Shown in pieces: positions 7,428 through 13,910 of a stretch of DNA of 64,000 bases (the stretch's first letter is position 1; each line of letters opens with the position of its first letter). Made by a program: the position numbers and the translations under genes. The notes beneath the pieces were generated by a model. The model searched no databases. It saw only the letters and a program-made list of their open reading frames with translations, and was not told where the DNA came from. This stretch comes from Methanofollis sp. UBA420 (GTDB lineage: Archaea > Halobacteriota > Methanomicrobia > Methanomicrobiales > Methanofollaceae), in the NCBI RefSeq assembly GCF_002498315.1, contig NZ_DAGX01000005.1, forward strand, positions 550,567 to 614,566. Reading direction: 5' to 3'.

Positions 7428-7611
7428 GGACAAACCTGATCACCCTGAGTTCGTCGTCGCCGCCGACCACGGTGTCCTCGGGGACGAGGGTGCCGTTCCG
7501 GGAGACGATCACCTCGACGGGGTTGACGCCGAGCATGAGGAGGACGTCCTCGACGGTCGCCGCCGTCACCGCGATCTCCTCGGTCCTGTCGGGGGAGAGG
7601 TGGACTTTCAT
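7417..7611 (-). CDS. ThiS/MoaD-like ubiquitin-fold sulfur carrier
   Basis: This 64-residue protein has the beta-grasp pattern of ThiS: TVEDVLLMLGVNPVEVIVSR, then NGTLVPEDTVVGGDDELRVI, and ends FVHGG with the terminal Gly-Gly needed for thiocarboxylation. Size matches TtuB and small archaeal modifier proteins. The ATG at 7611 overlaps the upstream stop by 1 base (TGATG), and its stop lies inside the thiolase gene start, so the three genes are tightly coupled. Its natural partner is the adjacent TtuA-like enzyme (inference). Activation would need an E1-like enzyme, and one is encoded at 3716-4459. It could also serve MoaE. Confidence 0.85.
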   Translation of the reverse strand: MKVHLSPDRTEEIAVTAATVEDVLLMLGVNPVEVIVSRNGTLVPEDTVVGGDDELRVIRFVHGG

Positions 7612-7967
7612 CAGATCCTCCGGTCCTCGCACCCTGCGGCCGCCTCGTAGATGCCGAGGACACGCCCGGCCGTGCCGGATCCGAGGCGCGTCGCGAGGAG
7701 GGAGATCAGGACGTCGGCACACGCGGGCGGGACGCAGCCGAGGCTCTCCTCCCCGTTTTCGATGAGGTCGACGAGGGTGCGGAGTTCGTCGTCGTCGAGA
7801 CGGGCGAGGCGGACCCCGAAGTCGTCGGACCCGGCGGCGAAGTGGTTCGCCACAGGCGGGAGGAGGGAGCGGAAAGGAACGCCCGACCCGCTGCAGACGA
7901 GATCGCTGCACTCGGGCGCGAGTTTTCTCAGCATTGCACGGTCTTTTTCTGACAATAGTCTCGGCAT
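7611..7967 (-). CDS. unknown 118-residue protein heading the thiolation operon
   Basis: I do not recognise this protein. It begins MPRLLSEKDRAMLRKLAPEC, is rich in predicted helix, and contains the acidic stretch LDDDELRTLVDLIENGEESLG and the C-terminal CVPPACADVLISLLATRLG and YEAAAGCEDRRI, with cysteines at about 19, 25, 90, 95 and 113. A good GGAG lies 9 nt before the ATG at 7967. It is the first gene of the operon with the ThiS-like carrier and TtuA-like enzyme, and it diverges from nadA across an operator palindrome. A role in tRNA thiolation or its control is a contextual guess only. Confidence 0.7.
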   Translation of the reverse strand: MPRLLSEKDRAMLRKLAPECSDLVCSGSGVPFRSLLPPVANHFAAGSDDFGVRLARLDDDELRTLVDLIENGEESLGCVPPACADVLISLLATRLGSGTAGRVLGIYEAAAGCEDRRI

Positions 7968-8007
7968 ACCCGTCTCCTGGTCGCCGGCAGGGGGAGGCGC
8001 CGACACA

Positions 8008-8021
8008 TTCACAATTGTGAA
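8008..8021. promoter_or_regulatory. perfect palindrome TTCACAATTGTGAA, putative operator between the thiolation operon and nadA
   Basis: Second copy of the 14-bp palindrome, in the 90-bp gap between divergent genes, 40 bp from the 118-residue gene start and 36 bp from the nadA start. It directly abuts an AT-rich TATA-like element (ACATTATATA, 8021-8030). A protein bound here would cover the promoter, which suggests repression (inference). Confidence 0.75.
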
Positions 8022-8057
8022 CATTATATACTGGAGAGGTGGAAACAGATATACATT

Positions 8058-8993
8058 ATGGTTGCCCTTCCGGAGGATCGGGAGACGATGGAGGAGAGAC
8101 TCGTTGAAGAAATTCTGCGCCTGAAAGAGGAGAGGGACGCCGTCATCTTTGCGCACAACTACCAGGTCCCGGCGGTGCAGGACGTCGCAGACCTCGTCGG
8201 CGACTCCCTGGAACTTGCGAGGGCGGCGACCGCCTACGACGCGGACGTCATCATCTTCTGCGGCGTCGACTTCATGGCCCAGACCGCCGCGATCCTCTCG
8301 CCGGAGAAGAGGGTGGTGCTGCCGGCGGGCGACGCCTGCTGCCCGATGGCGGCGATGGTCACCGCCGGGGAGGTGCGGGTGCTGAAGGAACGCTTCCCCG
8401 ACGCCGCGGTCGTCTGTTATGTCAACACCTCCGCGGAGGTGAAGGCGGAGAGCGACATCTGCTGCACTTCGGCGAATGCGGTGAAGGTGGTGGAGTCCCT
8501 GGAGGAGGAGAGGATCCTCTTCGTGCCCGACCGGAACCTCGCCCGCTATGTCGCACGGTTCACGACGAAGGAGGTGATGCCCTGGGACGGGTTCTGCTAT
8601 GTCCACGACAGGTTCACGCCCGAGAACGTGCAGGACGCCCGCCGCCTCCACCCCGAGGCCGAGGTGCTCGTCCACCCGGAGTGCAGGCCCGAGGTGATCG
8701 ACCTGGCGGACTATGTCCAGTCGACGTCAGGGATGGTGAGGCACGCCTGCGCGAGCACGGCACGCTCCTTCATCATCGGCACGGAGACAGGCATCATCCA
8801 CCAGATGCGGAAGAAATGCCCGGACAAGAAGTTTTTCCCGCTCTCCGAGAGGGCAGTCTGCATCAACATGAAGAAGACCGACCTCGAAAAGGTCAGGAAT
8901 TCCCTCGTGACCCTCGAACCGCGGGTGACCGTCCCGGCGGACGTCGCCGACAGGGCGCGGACGGCGATCGAGAGGATGCTCGCGGTGAAGTAA
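8058..8993 (+). CDS. nadA: quinolinate synthase NadA
   Basis: NadA condenses iminoaspartate with dihydroxyacetone phosphate to quinolinate for de novo NAD synthesis and needs a 4Fe-4S cluster. The 311-residue protein has the family motifs AHNYQVPAVQDVADLVGDSL, GVDFMAQTAAILSPEK, AGDACCPMA, YVNTSAEVKAESD, PDRNLARYV, HPECRPEV, STSGM, IGTETG and AVCINMKKTDL; cluster cysteines fall in the ACCPM, HPEC and AVC segments. No nadB, nadC or aspartate dehydrogenase is nearby. The palindrome just upstream links it to iron-sulfur supply, sensible for an Fe-S enzyme. A second in-frame ATG (METM... at 8088) is possible. Confidence 0.95.
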   Translation: MVALPEDRETMEERLVEEILRLKEERDAVIFAHNYQVPAVQDVADLVGDSLELARAATAYDADVIIFCGVDFMAQTAAILSPEKRVVLPAGDACCPMAAMVTAGEVRVLKERFPDAAVVCYVNTSAEVKAESDICCTSANAVKVVESLEEERILFVPDRNLARYVARFTTKEVMPWDGFCYVHDRFTPENVQDARRLHPEAEVLVHPECRPEVIDLADYVQSTSGMVRHACASTARSFIIGTETGIIHQMRKKCPDKKFFPLSERAVCINMKKTDLEKVRNSLVTLEPRVTVPADVADRARTAIERMLAVK

Positions 8994-9068
8994 GAGTCGT
9001 CAAGATACTCTTCGATTCCCACAACAACTGCCAGAACTCAGGCCAATTGAAAGCGGGGGGTTGGCGTA

Positions 9069-9398
9069 TCATGCCGGGGGACTACGCCCCCGGACAATCG
9101 AAAACCTTCGGTCAACGGCAAATCAAAGATTTGCCAGAACAGGAAAATCTTCGATTTCCCCGTATTTCTCATGCTCGCTATCGCTCGCACCCCGCTCAGG
9201 ATAGGCGGGGAGATAGCAATCTTCCCTTCAGCGTATTCACATCGCTCTTCCCCGGCCCTATCCCAAGATCGGGGGTCCGGGGGAAACGAGCGTAGCGAGT
9301 TCGAGAAAATCTTTGATTTTCGAGTGACGACCGGAGGGAGTCGAGAAGGTCGAAGACCTTCGCTGGACGAGCGATAGCGAGGAGTCCCCCGGCCATGA
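9069..9398. repeat. mosaic intergenic repeat element, copy A, with near-perfect terminal inverted repeats
   Basis: This is a gene-free, hairpin-rich element. The ends are TCATGCCGGGGGACT at 9069-9083 and AGTCCCCCGGCCATGA at 9383-9398, an inverted repeat with one extra base. Inside are self-complementary blocks such as AAATCAAAGATTTG and GAAAATCTTTGATTTTC, and a block with CAGGATAGGCGGGGAGATAG at 9196 onward. Related copies lie at about 48010-48327 and 53831-54142. No frame across it looks like a real protein. It resembles a MITE-like or repetitive extragenic element; mobility is not shown. Confidence 0.7.
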
Positions 9399-9458
9399 TT
9401 ATGGGGAAGGCGGTCTTGTACCCCTCCCCCGATGCAAAAGAGGGGAGACAACACCCTC

Positions 9459-10136
9459 TCAGAACGCGACATCGTCCCCGGCCTTTTCACGGGCGCCGGA
9501 GAGGTGCGGGGCGCTCTTTGCGGCGGCGACGAGGTTTTTCATCGTCCGGGCGGCGGCGGTCACGTCCTCCTGCCCGACGACGGCGGAGATGACGGCGACG
9601 CCGTCGGCGCCTGCGGCGATGACGTCGGCCACGTTCTCGGGGCCGATGCCGCCGATAGCGAGGAGAGGGACGGAGACTGCGGACCGGACCGCCCGGAGGG
9701 TCGCAAGGCCGTGGCCGGGTCCGGCGTCGGCCTTCGAGGCGGTCGAGAAGGTGGGGCTGAGGGCGACGTAGTCGGCGCCGCCGGCGACGGACTCCACCGC
9801 CTCCGCGACGTCGCCGACAGAGAGGCCGACGATGAAACCGGGCGGGGCGAGCACCCGCGCCTCCTCCACCGGGAGGTCGTCCTGGCCGAGGTGGACGCCG
9901 TCGGCGCCGACCGCCAGGGCGACGTCCAGGCGGTCATTGACGATGAAGAGGGCGCCTGCCGCGGCGGTGACCGCCCTGACCGCCCGCGCCTCCCGCAGGA
10001 GGGCCGAGGTGTTCATCGTCTTGTCCCGCATCTGGACGACGTCGGCCCCGCCGGCAACGGCGAGACGGGCCTGGTCGAGGTGGGAGAGGCCGCGGCCGAC
10101 CTCCCTATCGGTGACGACGTACAGGTCGTAGCCCAT
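9459..10136 (-). CDS. thiE: thiamine-phosphate synthase ThiE
   Basis: ThiE joins hydroxymethylpyrimidine diphosphate and thiazole phosphate to thiamine phosphate. The 225-residue TIM-barrel protein has DLYVVTDREVG, VQMRDKTM (in place of the usual QLR-K), FIVNDRLDVALAVGADGVHLGQDDL, GLSVGDVAEA, DYVALSPTFSTASKADAG and IGGIGPENV. A C-terminal tail of about 25 charged residues follows. Its ATG overlaps the thiM stop by one base (TGATG), so the two are co-translated, and it is the last gene of an operon that starts at 13042 behind two operator palindromes. Confidence 0.93.
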   Translation of the reverse strand: MGYDLYVVTDREVGRGLSHLDQARLAVAGGADVVQMRDKTMNTSALLREARAVRAVTAAAGALFIVNDRLDVALAVGADGVHLGQDDLPVEEARVLAPPGFIVGLSVGDVAEAVESVAGGADYVALSPTFSTASKADAGPGHGLATLRAVRSAVSVPLLAIGGIGPENVADVIAAGADGVAVISAVVGQEDVTAAARTMKNLVAAAKSAPHLSGAREKAGDDVAF

Positions 10137-10936
10137 CAGACGGCCTCCAGCCGCGCCCCCTCCGCGAGGTCGCCGGGTGTCAGGCCGTAGAGTTCGTCGA
10201 AGAGGGCGGTCCTGAAGGAGTACGGCCCGCGGGCACCCGCGGCCGCCTTCTCCCCGGCACGCCCGAAGGCGGCGAGGGCCGCGGCGGCGCCGGTGAGGGG
10301 GTCGTCGGCGACCGCGACGAAGGACCCGACCACCGAGGAGGCCATGCACCCGGTGCCGGAGAGGCGGTCCATCATGGCGTTCCCGTTCCTGACCAGGACG
10401 ACGCGGTCCCCGTCGGTGACGACGTCCGTCTCGCCGGTCATCGCCACCACCGTGCCTGTCGCCCGGGCGCAGGCCTTCGCCGTCTCGACCGGGTCGCCGG
10501 CAAGACCGCACGAGTCCACGCCCCGCACCTTCCCGCCCATGCCGGCGAGGACGCCGATCTCCCCGGCATTTCCTTTCAGGACGGCGACCTTCACCTCCTT
10601 CAGGATCCGCAGGACCGCGTCGGTCCGCAGGCGTGTCGCCCCGGCCCCGACCGGGTCGAGGACGACAGGCACGCCGAGGTCGTTCGCCCGTCTGCCCGCG
10701 AGGAGCATCGACTCCACCTGCGCCGGGTTGAGAGTCCCGATGTTCAGGACGAGGGCCCCGGCAGCCGCGACCATCTCGGCCGACTCCTCGATCGCCTCCG
10801 CCATCACCGGCGCGGCCCCGGCGCAGAGCGTGATGTTGGCGCAGTCATTGATCGTCACGGTGTTGGTGATGTGGTGTACGAGCGGCCGTCTCTCCCGCAC
10901 CTGCGAGAGGAGGTCAGCGCAGATCTTTCCGTCCAT
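10136..10936 (-). CDS. thiM: hydroxyethylthiazole kinase ThiM
   Basis: ThiM phosphorylates 4-methyl-5-hydroxyethylthiazole for thiamine salvage. The 266-residue protein has VHHITNTVTINDCANITLCAGAAPVM, LNIGTLN, VVLDPVGAGAT, LKGNAGEIGVLAG, VVAMTGETDVVTDG and the anion-hole RLSGTGCMASSVVGSF, all family hallmarks. The start at 10936 (MDGKICADLLSQVRERRPL) matches the usual N-terminus; the open frame extends to 10990 but that would overlap the upstream gene. It is followed directly by thiE, so the pair salvages thiazole to thiamine phosphate. Co-regulation with sulfur genes through the upstream palindromes is inferred. Confidence 0.93.
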   Translation of the reverse strand: MDGKICADLLSQVRERRPLVHHITNTVTINDCANITLCAGAAPVMAEAIEESAEMVAAAGALVLNIGTLNPAQVESMLLAGRRANDLGVPVVLDPVGAGATRLRTDAVLRILKEVKVAVLKGNAGEIGVLAGMGGKVRGVDSCGLAGDPVETAKACARATGTVVAMTGETDVVTDGDRVVLVRNGNAMMDRLSGTGCMASSVVGSFVAVADDPLTGAAAALAAFGRAGEKAAAGARGPYSFRTALFDELYGLTPGDLAEGARLEAV

Positions 10937-10986
10937 GGTTATGATCACTTGGGCGGGGAATATGAGAGGTCTTCCGGTGGAGGCAG

Positions 10987-11304
10987 TCACTTCCCGTACA
11001 GGTGCTCGTGCACCCGCCCGGCGAGCGCACTCTCCCGCCTTTTCAGCGTCGGGAGTTCGGGGTCGCCGTCCCGGTACAGGGAGAAGAGGGAGTACAGGAA
11101 GTCGGTCGTCAGGTCCACCACCTCGCGCCTGAACCGCACCTCGACCGTCGTGTCCCCGGCAAACCCCTTGATGGAGAAAAAGTCCGTCTTCTCGAAGGTG
11201 TAGAATCCCTCGCCGAGGTCCGGCATCGCCTCCACGCGCCCGAAGTTCCCGAGGTACGAGAAGAACCCCGCCGTCAGCGGGGCGCTGAGGACGAACTCCT
11301 TCAT
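10987..11304 (-). CDS. unknown 105-residue protein in the thi/csd operon
   Basis: I do not recognise this protein. It begins MKEFVLSAPLTAGFFSYLGN and has aromatic-rich beta-like segments (EGFYTFEKTDFFSIKGFAGD, VEVRFRREVVDLTTDFLYSLFSLY) and a basic C-terminal helix with KRRESALAGRVHEHLYGK. There is no cysteine, signal peptide or membrane segment. It lies 22 bp after the cysteine-desulfurase-like gene and 50 bp before thiM on the same strand. Gene-neighbour logic would put it in sulfur or thiamine metabolism, but nothing in the sequence proves that. Confidence 0.65.
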   Translation of the reverse strand: MKEFVLSAPLTAGFFSYLGNFGRVEAMPDLGEGFYTFEKTDFFSIKGFAGDTTVEVRFRREVVDLTTDFLYSLFSLYRDGDPELPTLKRRESALAGRVHEHLYGK

Positions 11305-11326
11305 GAGGGTGCCGTCGGCGCAGGAC

Positions 11327-12499
11327 TTATGGCGAACCGACCGTATGACACGCATGGCGTGCAACCTCCCGTATGGCCGCGGCCGCGGCCTCGCACTCCT
11401 CGTCGGTGGTGAACCAGGAGAGACTGAGCCGCACGCATCCTTTCCCGCCGTCGACCGCCCGGTGCACGAGAGGGGCGCAGTGGAGGCCGGTCCTGGTGAC
11501 GACGCCGTAGGCGCGGGCGAGAACGAACCCGACGTCGTCGTCGTCCATCCCTGCGATGGAGAAGGAGACGATCGGCAGGGCCGGGCGTCTCGTGTGGACG
11601 ACGATGTTCGGCTCTCTTTCGAGTTCCCCGATGATGTACGCCGTCTGGCGCTCCGCCTTCTCCGCAACGGCGTCGACGCCGACGGAGAGGACGAACTCCA
11701 CGCCGGCAGCGAGAGCCGCAAGGCCGGGGTAGTTCGGCGTCCCGGCCTCGAACCTCTCGGGCATCTCCCGCGGCTGGAAGAGGGAGAAGGAGTCTGTCCC
11801 GGTGCCCCCGACCCTCACCGGGGCCACCTCGTCGGGGTCGCGGATATAGAATCCCCCTGTCCCGGTGATGCCGAAGAGGCCCTTGTGCCCGGTGAAGACG
11901 TAGGCGTCGACAGGGAGGGCACCGAGATCCACCGGGACATGGCCGGCGGTCTGCGCCCCGTCGACGACGAGGTAGACGCCGCGGTCGTGGAGGAGATTCC
12001 CGATCGCCCCGATATCCTGGACGGTGCCGAGGACGTTGCTCCCGTGCGCCATGACCATGAGCCGCGTCTCCGGGCGGAGGGCCTTCTCGACGTCGGCGGG
12101 GGAGACCTGGCCGTCTTCGTCGAAGGGGACGACGGTGAGGCCGATCCGCCCCTGCTTCTCCAGTTCGTGGAGAGGCCTTTGCACCGCGTTGTGGTCGAGG
12201 GCTGTGGTCAGGACATGGCAGGGGCCGGGGTGGGCGGCAAGAAATCCCCGGATGAGGAGGTTCAGGGAGTCGGTGGCGTTCAGGGTGAAGATATAGTGCT
12301 CCGCGGGCCCGGCATGGAAGAGGCGGGTGAGAGCCTCGCGTGCGAGCGTGGGATAGTCCTCGCCCTCCGTCCCGGCGGTCCGCCCGGACCCGAAGACCGG
12401 ACGGGCAAGGGAGGCCGCGGTCGCCGCGACGACCGCCGGGGGTTTCGGCCAGGTCGTCGCCGCGTTGTTCAGGTAGATTATCGGTTTTTCCTCTCGCAT
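11327..12499 (-). CDS. class V aminotransferase, cysteine-desulfurase-like
   Basis: This 390-residue PLP enzyme resembles the desulfurase-like family modelled as TIGR01977. It has YLNNAATTWPKP, RTAGTEGEDYPTLAREALT, TLNATDSLNLLIRGFL, MVMAHGSNVLGTVQ, DGAQTAGHVPVDL, the PLP lysine in FTGHKGLFGITGTGGF, and RTGLHCAPLVHRAVD, whose cysteine sits where the sulfur-accepting Cys is expected. It is distinct from NifS at 4877-6055. Start choice is uncertain: GTG at 12514 or ATG at 12499, neither with a strong ribosome binding site. The operon with ThiM and ThiE suggests sulfur delivery to a cofactor or tRNA pathway (inference). Confidence 0.82.
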   Translation of the reverse strand: MREEKPIIYLNNAATTWPKPPAVVAATAASLARPVFGSGRTAGTEGEDYPTLAREALTRLFHAGPAEHYIFTLNATDSLNLLIRGFLAAHPGPCHVLTTALDHNAVQRPLHELEKQGRIGLTVVPFDEDGQVSPADVEKALRPETRLMVMAHGSNVLGTVQDIGAIGNLLHDRGVYLVVDGAQTAGHVPVDLGALPVDAYVFTGHKGLFGITGTGGFYIRDPDEVAPVRVGGTGTDSFSLFQPREMPERFEAGTPNYPGLAALAAGVEFVLSVGVDAVAEKAERQTAYIIGELEREPNIVVHTRRPALPIVSFSIAGMDDDDVGFVLARAYGVVTRTGLHCAPLVHRAVDGGKGCVRLSLSWFTTDEECEAAAAAIREVARHACHTVGSP

Positions 12500-12547
12500 G
12501 CTCTTCGCTGTCACTGTACTCTCTCGACGGCAGCAAAAGAGTACCGG

Positions 12548-13042
12548 TCAGGGACGGTCGGGCGTCTCCGCCCCCTTCAGGGGGTGGCGGCAGTGGGGGC
12601 AGACAGGGCCGCACTCGGTCCCGTCGTACGGGCAGATGGTCATCGAGAGATCGGCGAGGGGGTGGCCCTTCCCGGCGAGGTCGAACTTCTTGTACCACCC
12701 GAAGGGCGCCCTCCGCACCTCGATGCCGGCCTCACGCAGGGCGTCGGCGAGGCCGTCGAGGATCTGGAGGGCGGTCGACGGGTCGGAGAGGTCTGAGGCG
12801 AGGTGGGCGTACGGGTAGACGATCGCCCGCTGTGCCTTCAGCATCGCCATGCGGGCGAGGACGTTCCGGGCGGCCTTCCCGACGACGGCCGCGGGGTCCA
12901 GGCGGTCCATCTCCTCGACGCAGCAGAAGAGGACGACGCACTCCTCCATGCCGCCCTCCTTTTCGTCGAGGGGTTCGGCGAAGGGCGTCTTCTTCGTCGC
13001 ACGGTAGTGCATGCTGTCCGCGTGGATGGAGACGATCCTCAT
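12548..13042 (-). CDS. stand-alone archaeal ThrRS editing-domain protein
   Basis: The 164-residue protein begins MRIVSIHADSMHYRATKKTPFAEPL, the signature of the archaeal threonyl-tRNA synthetase N-terminal editing domain, a D-aminoacyl-tRNA deacylase fold that removes serine from tRNA-Thr. It continues VVLFCCVEEMDRLD and ALREAGIEVRRAPFGWYKKF. The synthetase catalytic core is absent; instead the C-terminus carries CPYDGTECGPVCPHC, four cysteines that look like a zinc site. GGAGGG lies 6 nt before the ATG. It heads the operon with the desulfurase-like enzyme and thiM-thiE. It may proofread tRNA in trans or have been recruited for a sulfur function; unproven. Confidence 0.82.
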   Translation of the reverse strand: MRIVSIHADSMHYRATKKTPFAEPLDEKEGGMEECVVLFCCVEEMDRLDPAAVVGKAARNVLARMAMLKAQRAIVYPYAHLASDLSDPSTALQILDGLADALREAGIEVRRAPFGWYKKFDLAGKGHPLADLSMTICPYDGTECGPVCPHCRHPLKGAETPDRP

Positions 13043-13132
13043 CTCGACCCTCCGGCGGGAATGTTCCCTGTGTTGCTGATCATGATAGTCACCCTGAGAG
13101 GCCCGGGACGACGGCAGGTCTGTCGCCGGGGT

Positions 13133-13146
13133 TTCACAATTGTGAA
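13133..13146. promoter_or_regulatory. palindrome TTCACAATTGTGAA, proximal copy before the ThrRS-ED/csd/thi operon
   Basis: Third copy of the exact 14-mer. It lies 90 bp upstream of the start at 13042 and forms a tandem pair with the copy at 13157-13170. The centres are 24 bp apart, a little over two DNA turns, so two dimers could bind on nearly the same face. Confidence 0.75.
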
Positions 13147-13156
13147 GCGATCACTA

Positions 13157-13170
13157 TTCACAATTGTGAA
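13157..13170. promoter_or_regulatory. palindrome TTCACAATTGTGAA, distal copy before the ThrRS-ED/csd/thi operon
   Basis: Fourth copy of the exact 14-mer, 114 bp upstream of the start at 13042. The spacer to the proximal copy contains GCGATCACTA. The gene on the other side (HD protein, ending at 13231) is convergent, so both sites can only serve the leftward operon. Confidence 0.75.
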
Positions 13171-13230
13171 CACATCAACGTTCCGGTTTTCCGGCGCTCT
13201 CCGTCACCGTCGAAAAAAAAGAAGAGGGGA

Positions 13231-13812
13231 TCACCGCCGACGCATCTCATCTTCGAGGGCCCCTACGAAGTCGCTCAGGAAGGCGTGCCTCTCTTCCGCG
13301 AGGGCACGGGCGGTCTGTGTGTACACCAGGCCCTTCAGCTTCAGGAGTTTCTCGTGGATATGATCGACGGCGTCAGGGATGCCACCCCCGCGTTCGCCGG
13401 CCTGCAGGAACGTCCGGGCGAGGCCGACCGCACCCATGGCGTCCAGTTTGTCGGCGTCGGAGAGGACCTTCGCCTCCAGTGTCGCGGGCGCAGCGCCCGT
13501 GCTGTACCGGTGGGCGCGGATGGCATGGGAGACCGCCGGGACGAGGGCAGCGTCGTAGCCGATCGCCCCGAGGTACTCTTCCGCGATCCTCGCCCCCTCC
13601 TCCTCGTGGGGGACGCCCGTCTCCTCCTCCTGGGGGCGGGCGATGTCGTGGAGGAGGGCGGCCGGGACGAGCACCCGCATGTCGGCACCCTCGGCGAGGC
13701 CGATCTCCCGGCAGAGAGCGGTGACCCTGAGGGTGTGGTCGAGGCCGTGGGAACCGGAATTTTTGAGGGTCGTTTCCACGTAGGCCTGGATCTCGTCATC
13801 GGTGGTGTGCAT
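13231..13812 (-). CDS. HD-domain phosphohydrolase
   Basis: This 193-residue protein shows the HD-superfamily metal ligands in order: GSHGLDHTLRVTALC (His), PAALLHDIARPQ (His-Asp), VSHAIRAHRYS (His) and VLSDADKLDAMGAVG (Asp). This is the layout of small archaeal HD proteins (COG1418-like) of unknown substrate, probably a nucleotide or phosphate ester. The start at 13812 (MHTTDDEIQAYVETTLKN) has no ribosome binding site, so the message may be leaderless. It appears monocistronic and ends 60 bp from the operator pair. Confidence 0.85.
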   Translation of the reverse strand: MHTTDDEIQAYVETTLKNSGSHGLDHTLRVTALCREIGLAEGADMRVLVPAALLHDIARPQEEETGVPHEEEGARIAEEYLGAIGYDAALVPAVSHAIRAHRYSTGAAPATLEAKVLSDADKLDAMGAVGLARTFLQAGERGGGIPDAVDHIHEKLLKLKGLVYTQTARALAEERHAFLSDFVGALEDEMRRR

Positions 13813-13910
13813 CTGGATGAGGTTGGATGAGGGCGGGGATAGAGGTTGGGGGCGGAGGGAGGGACGGACCTGCGATCCTCACCGATCGCCATGCCATTTT
13901 TTCGCCGGGA

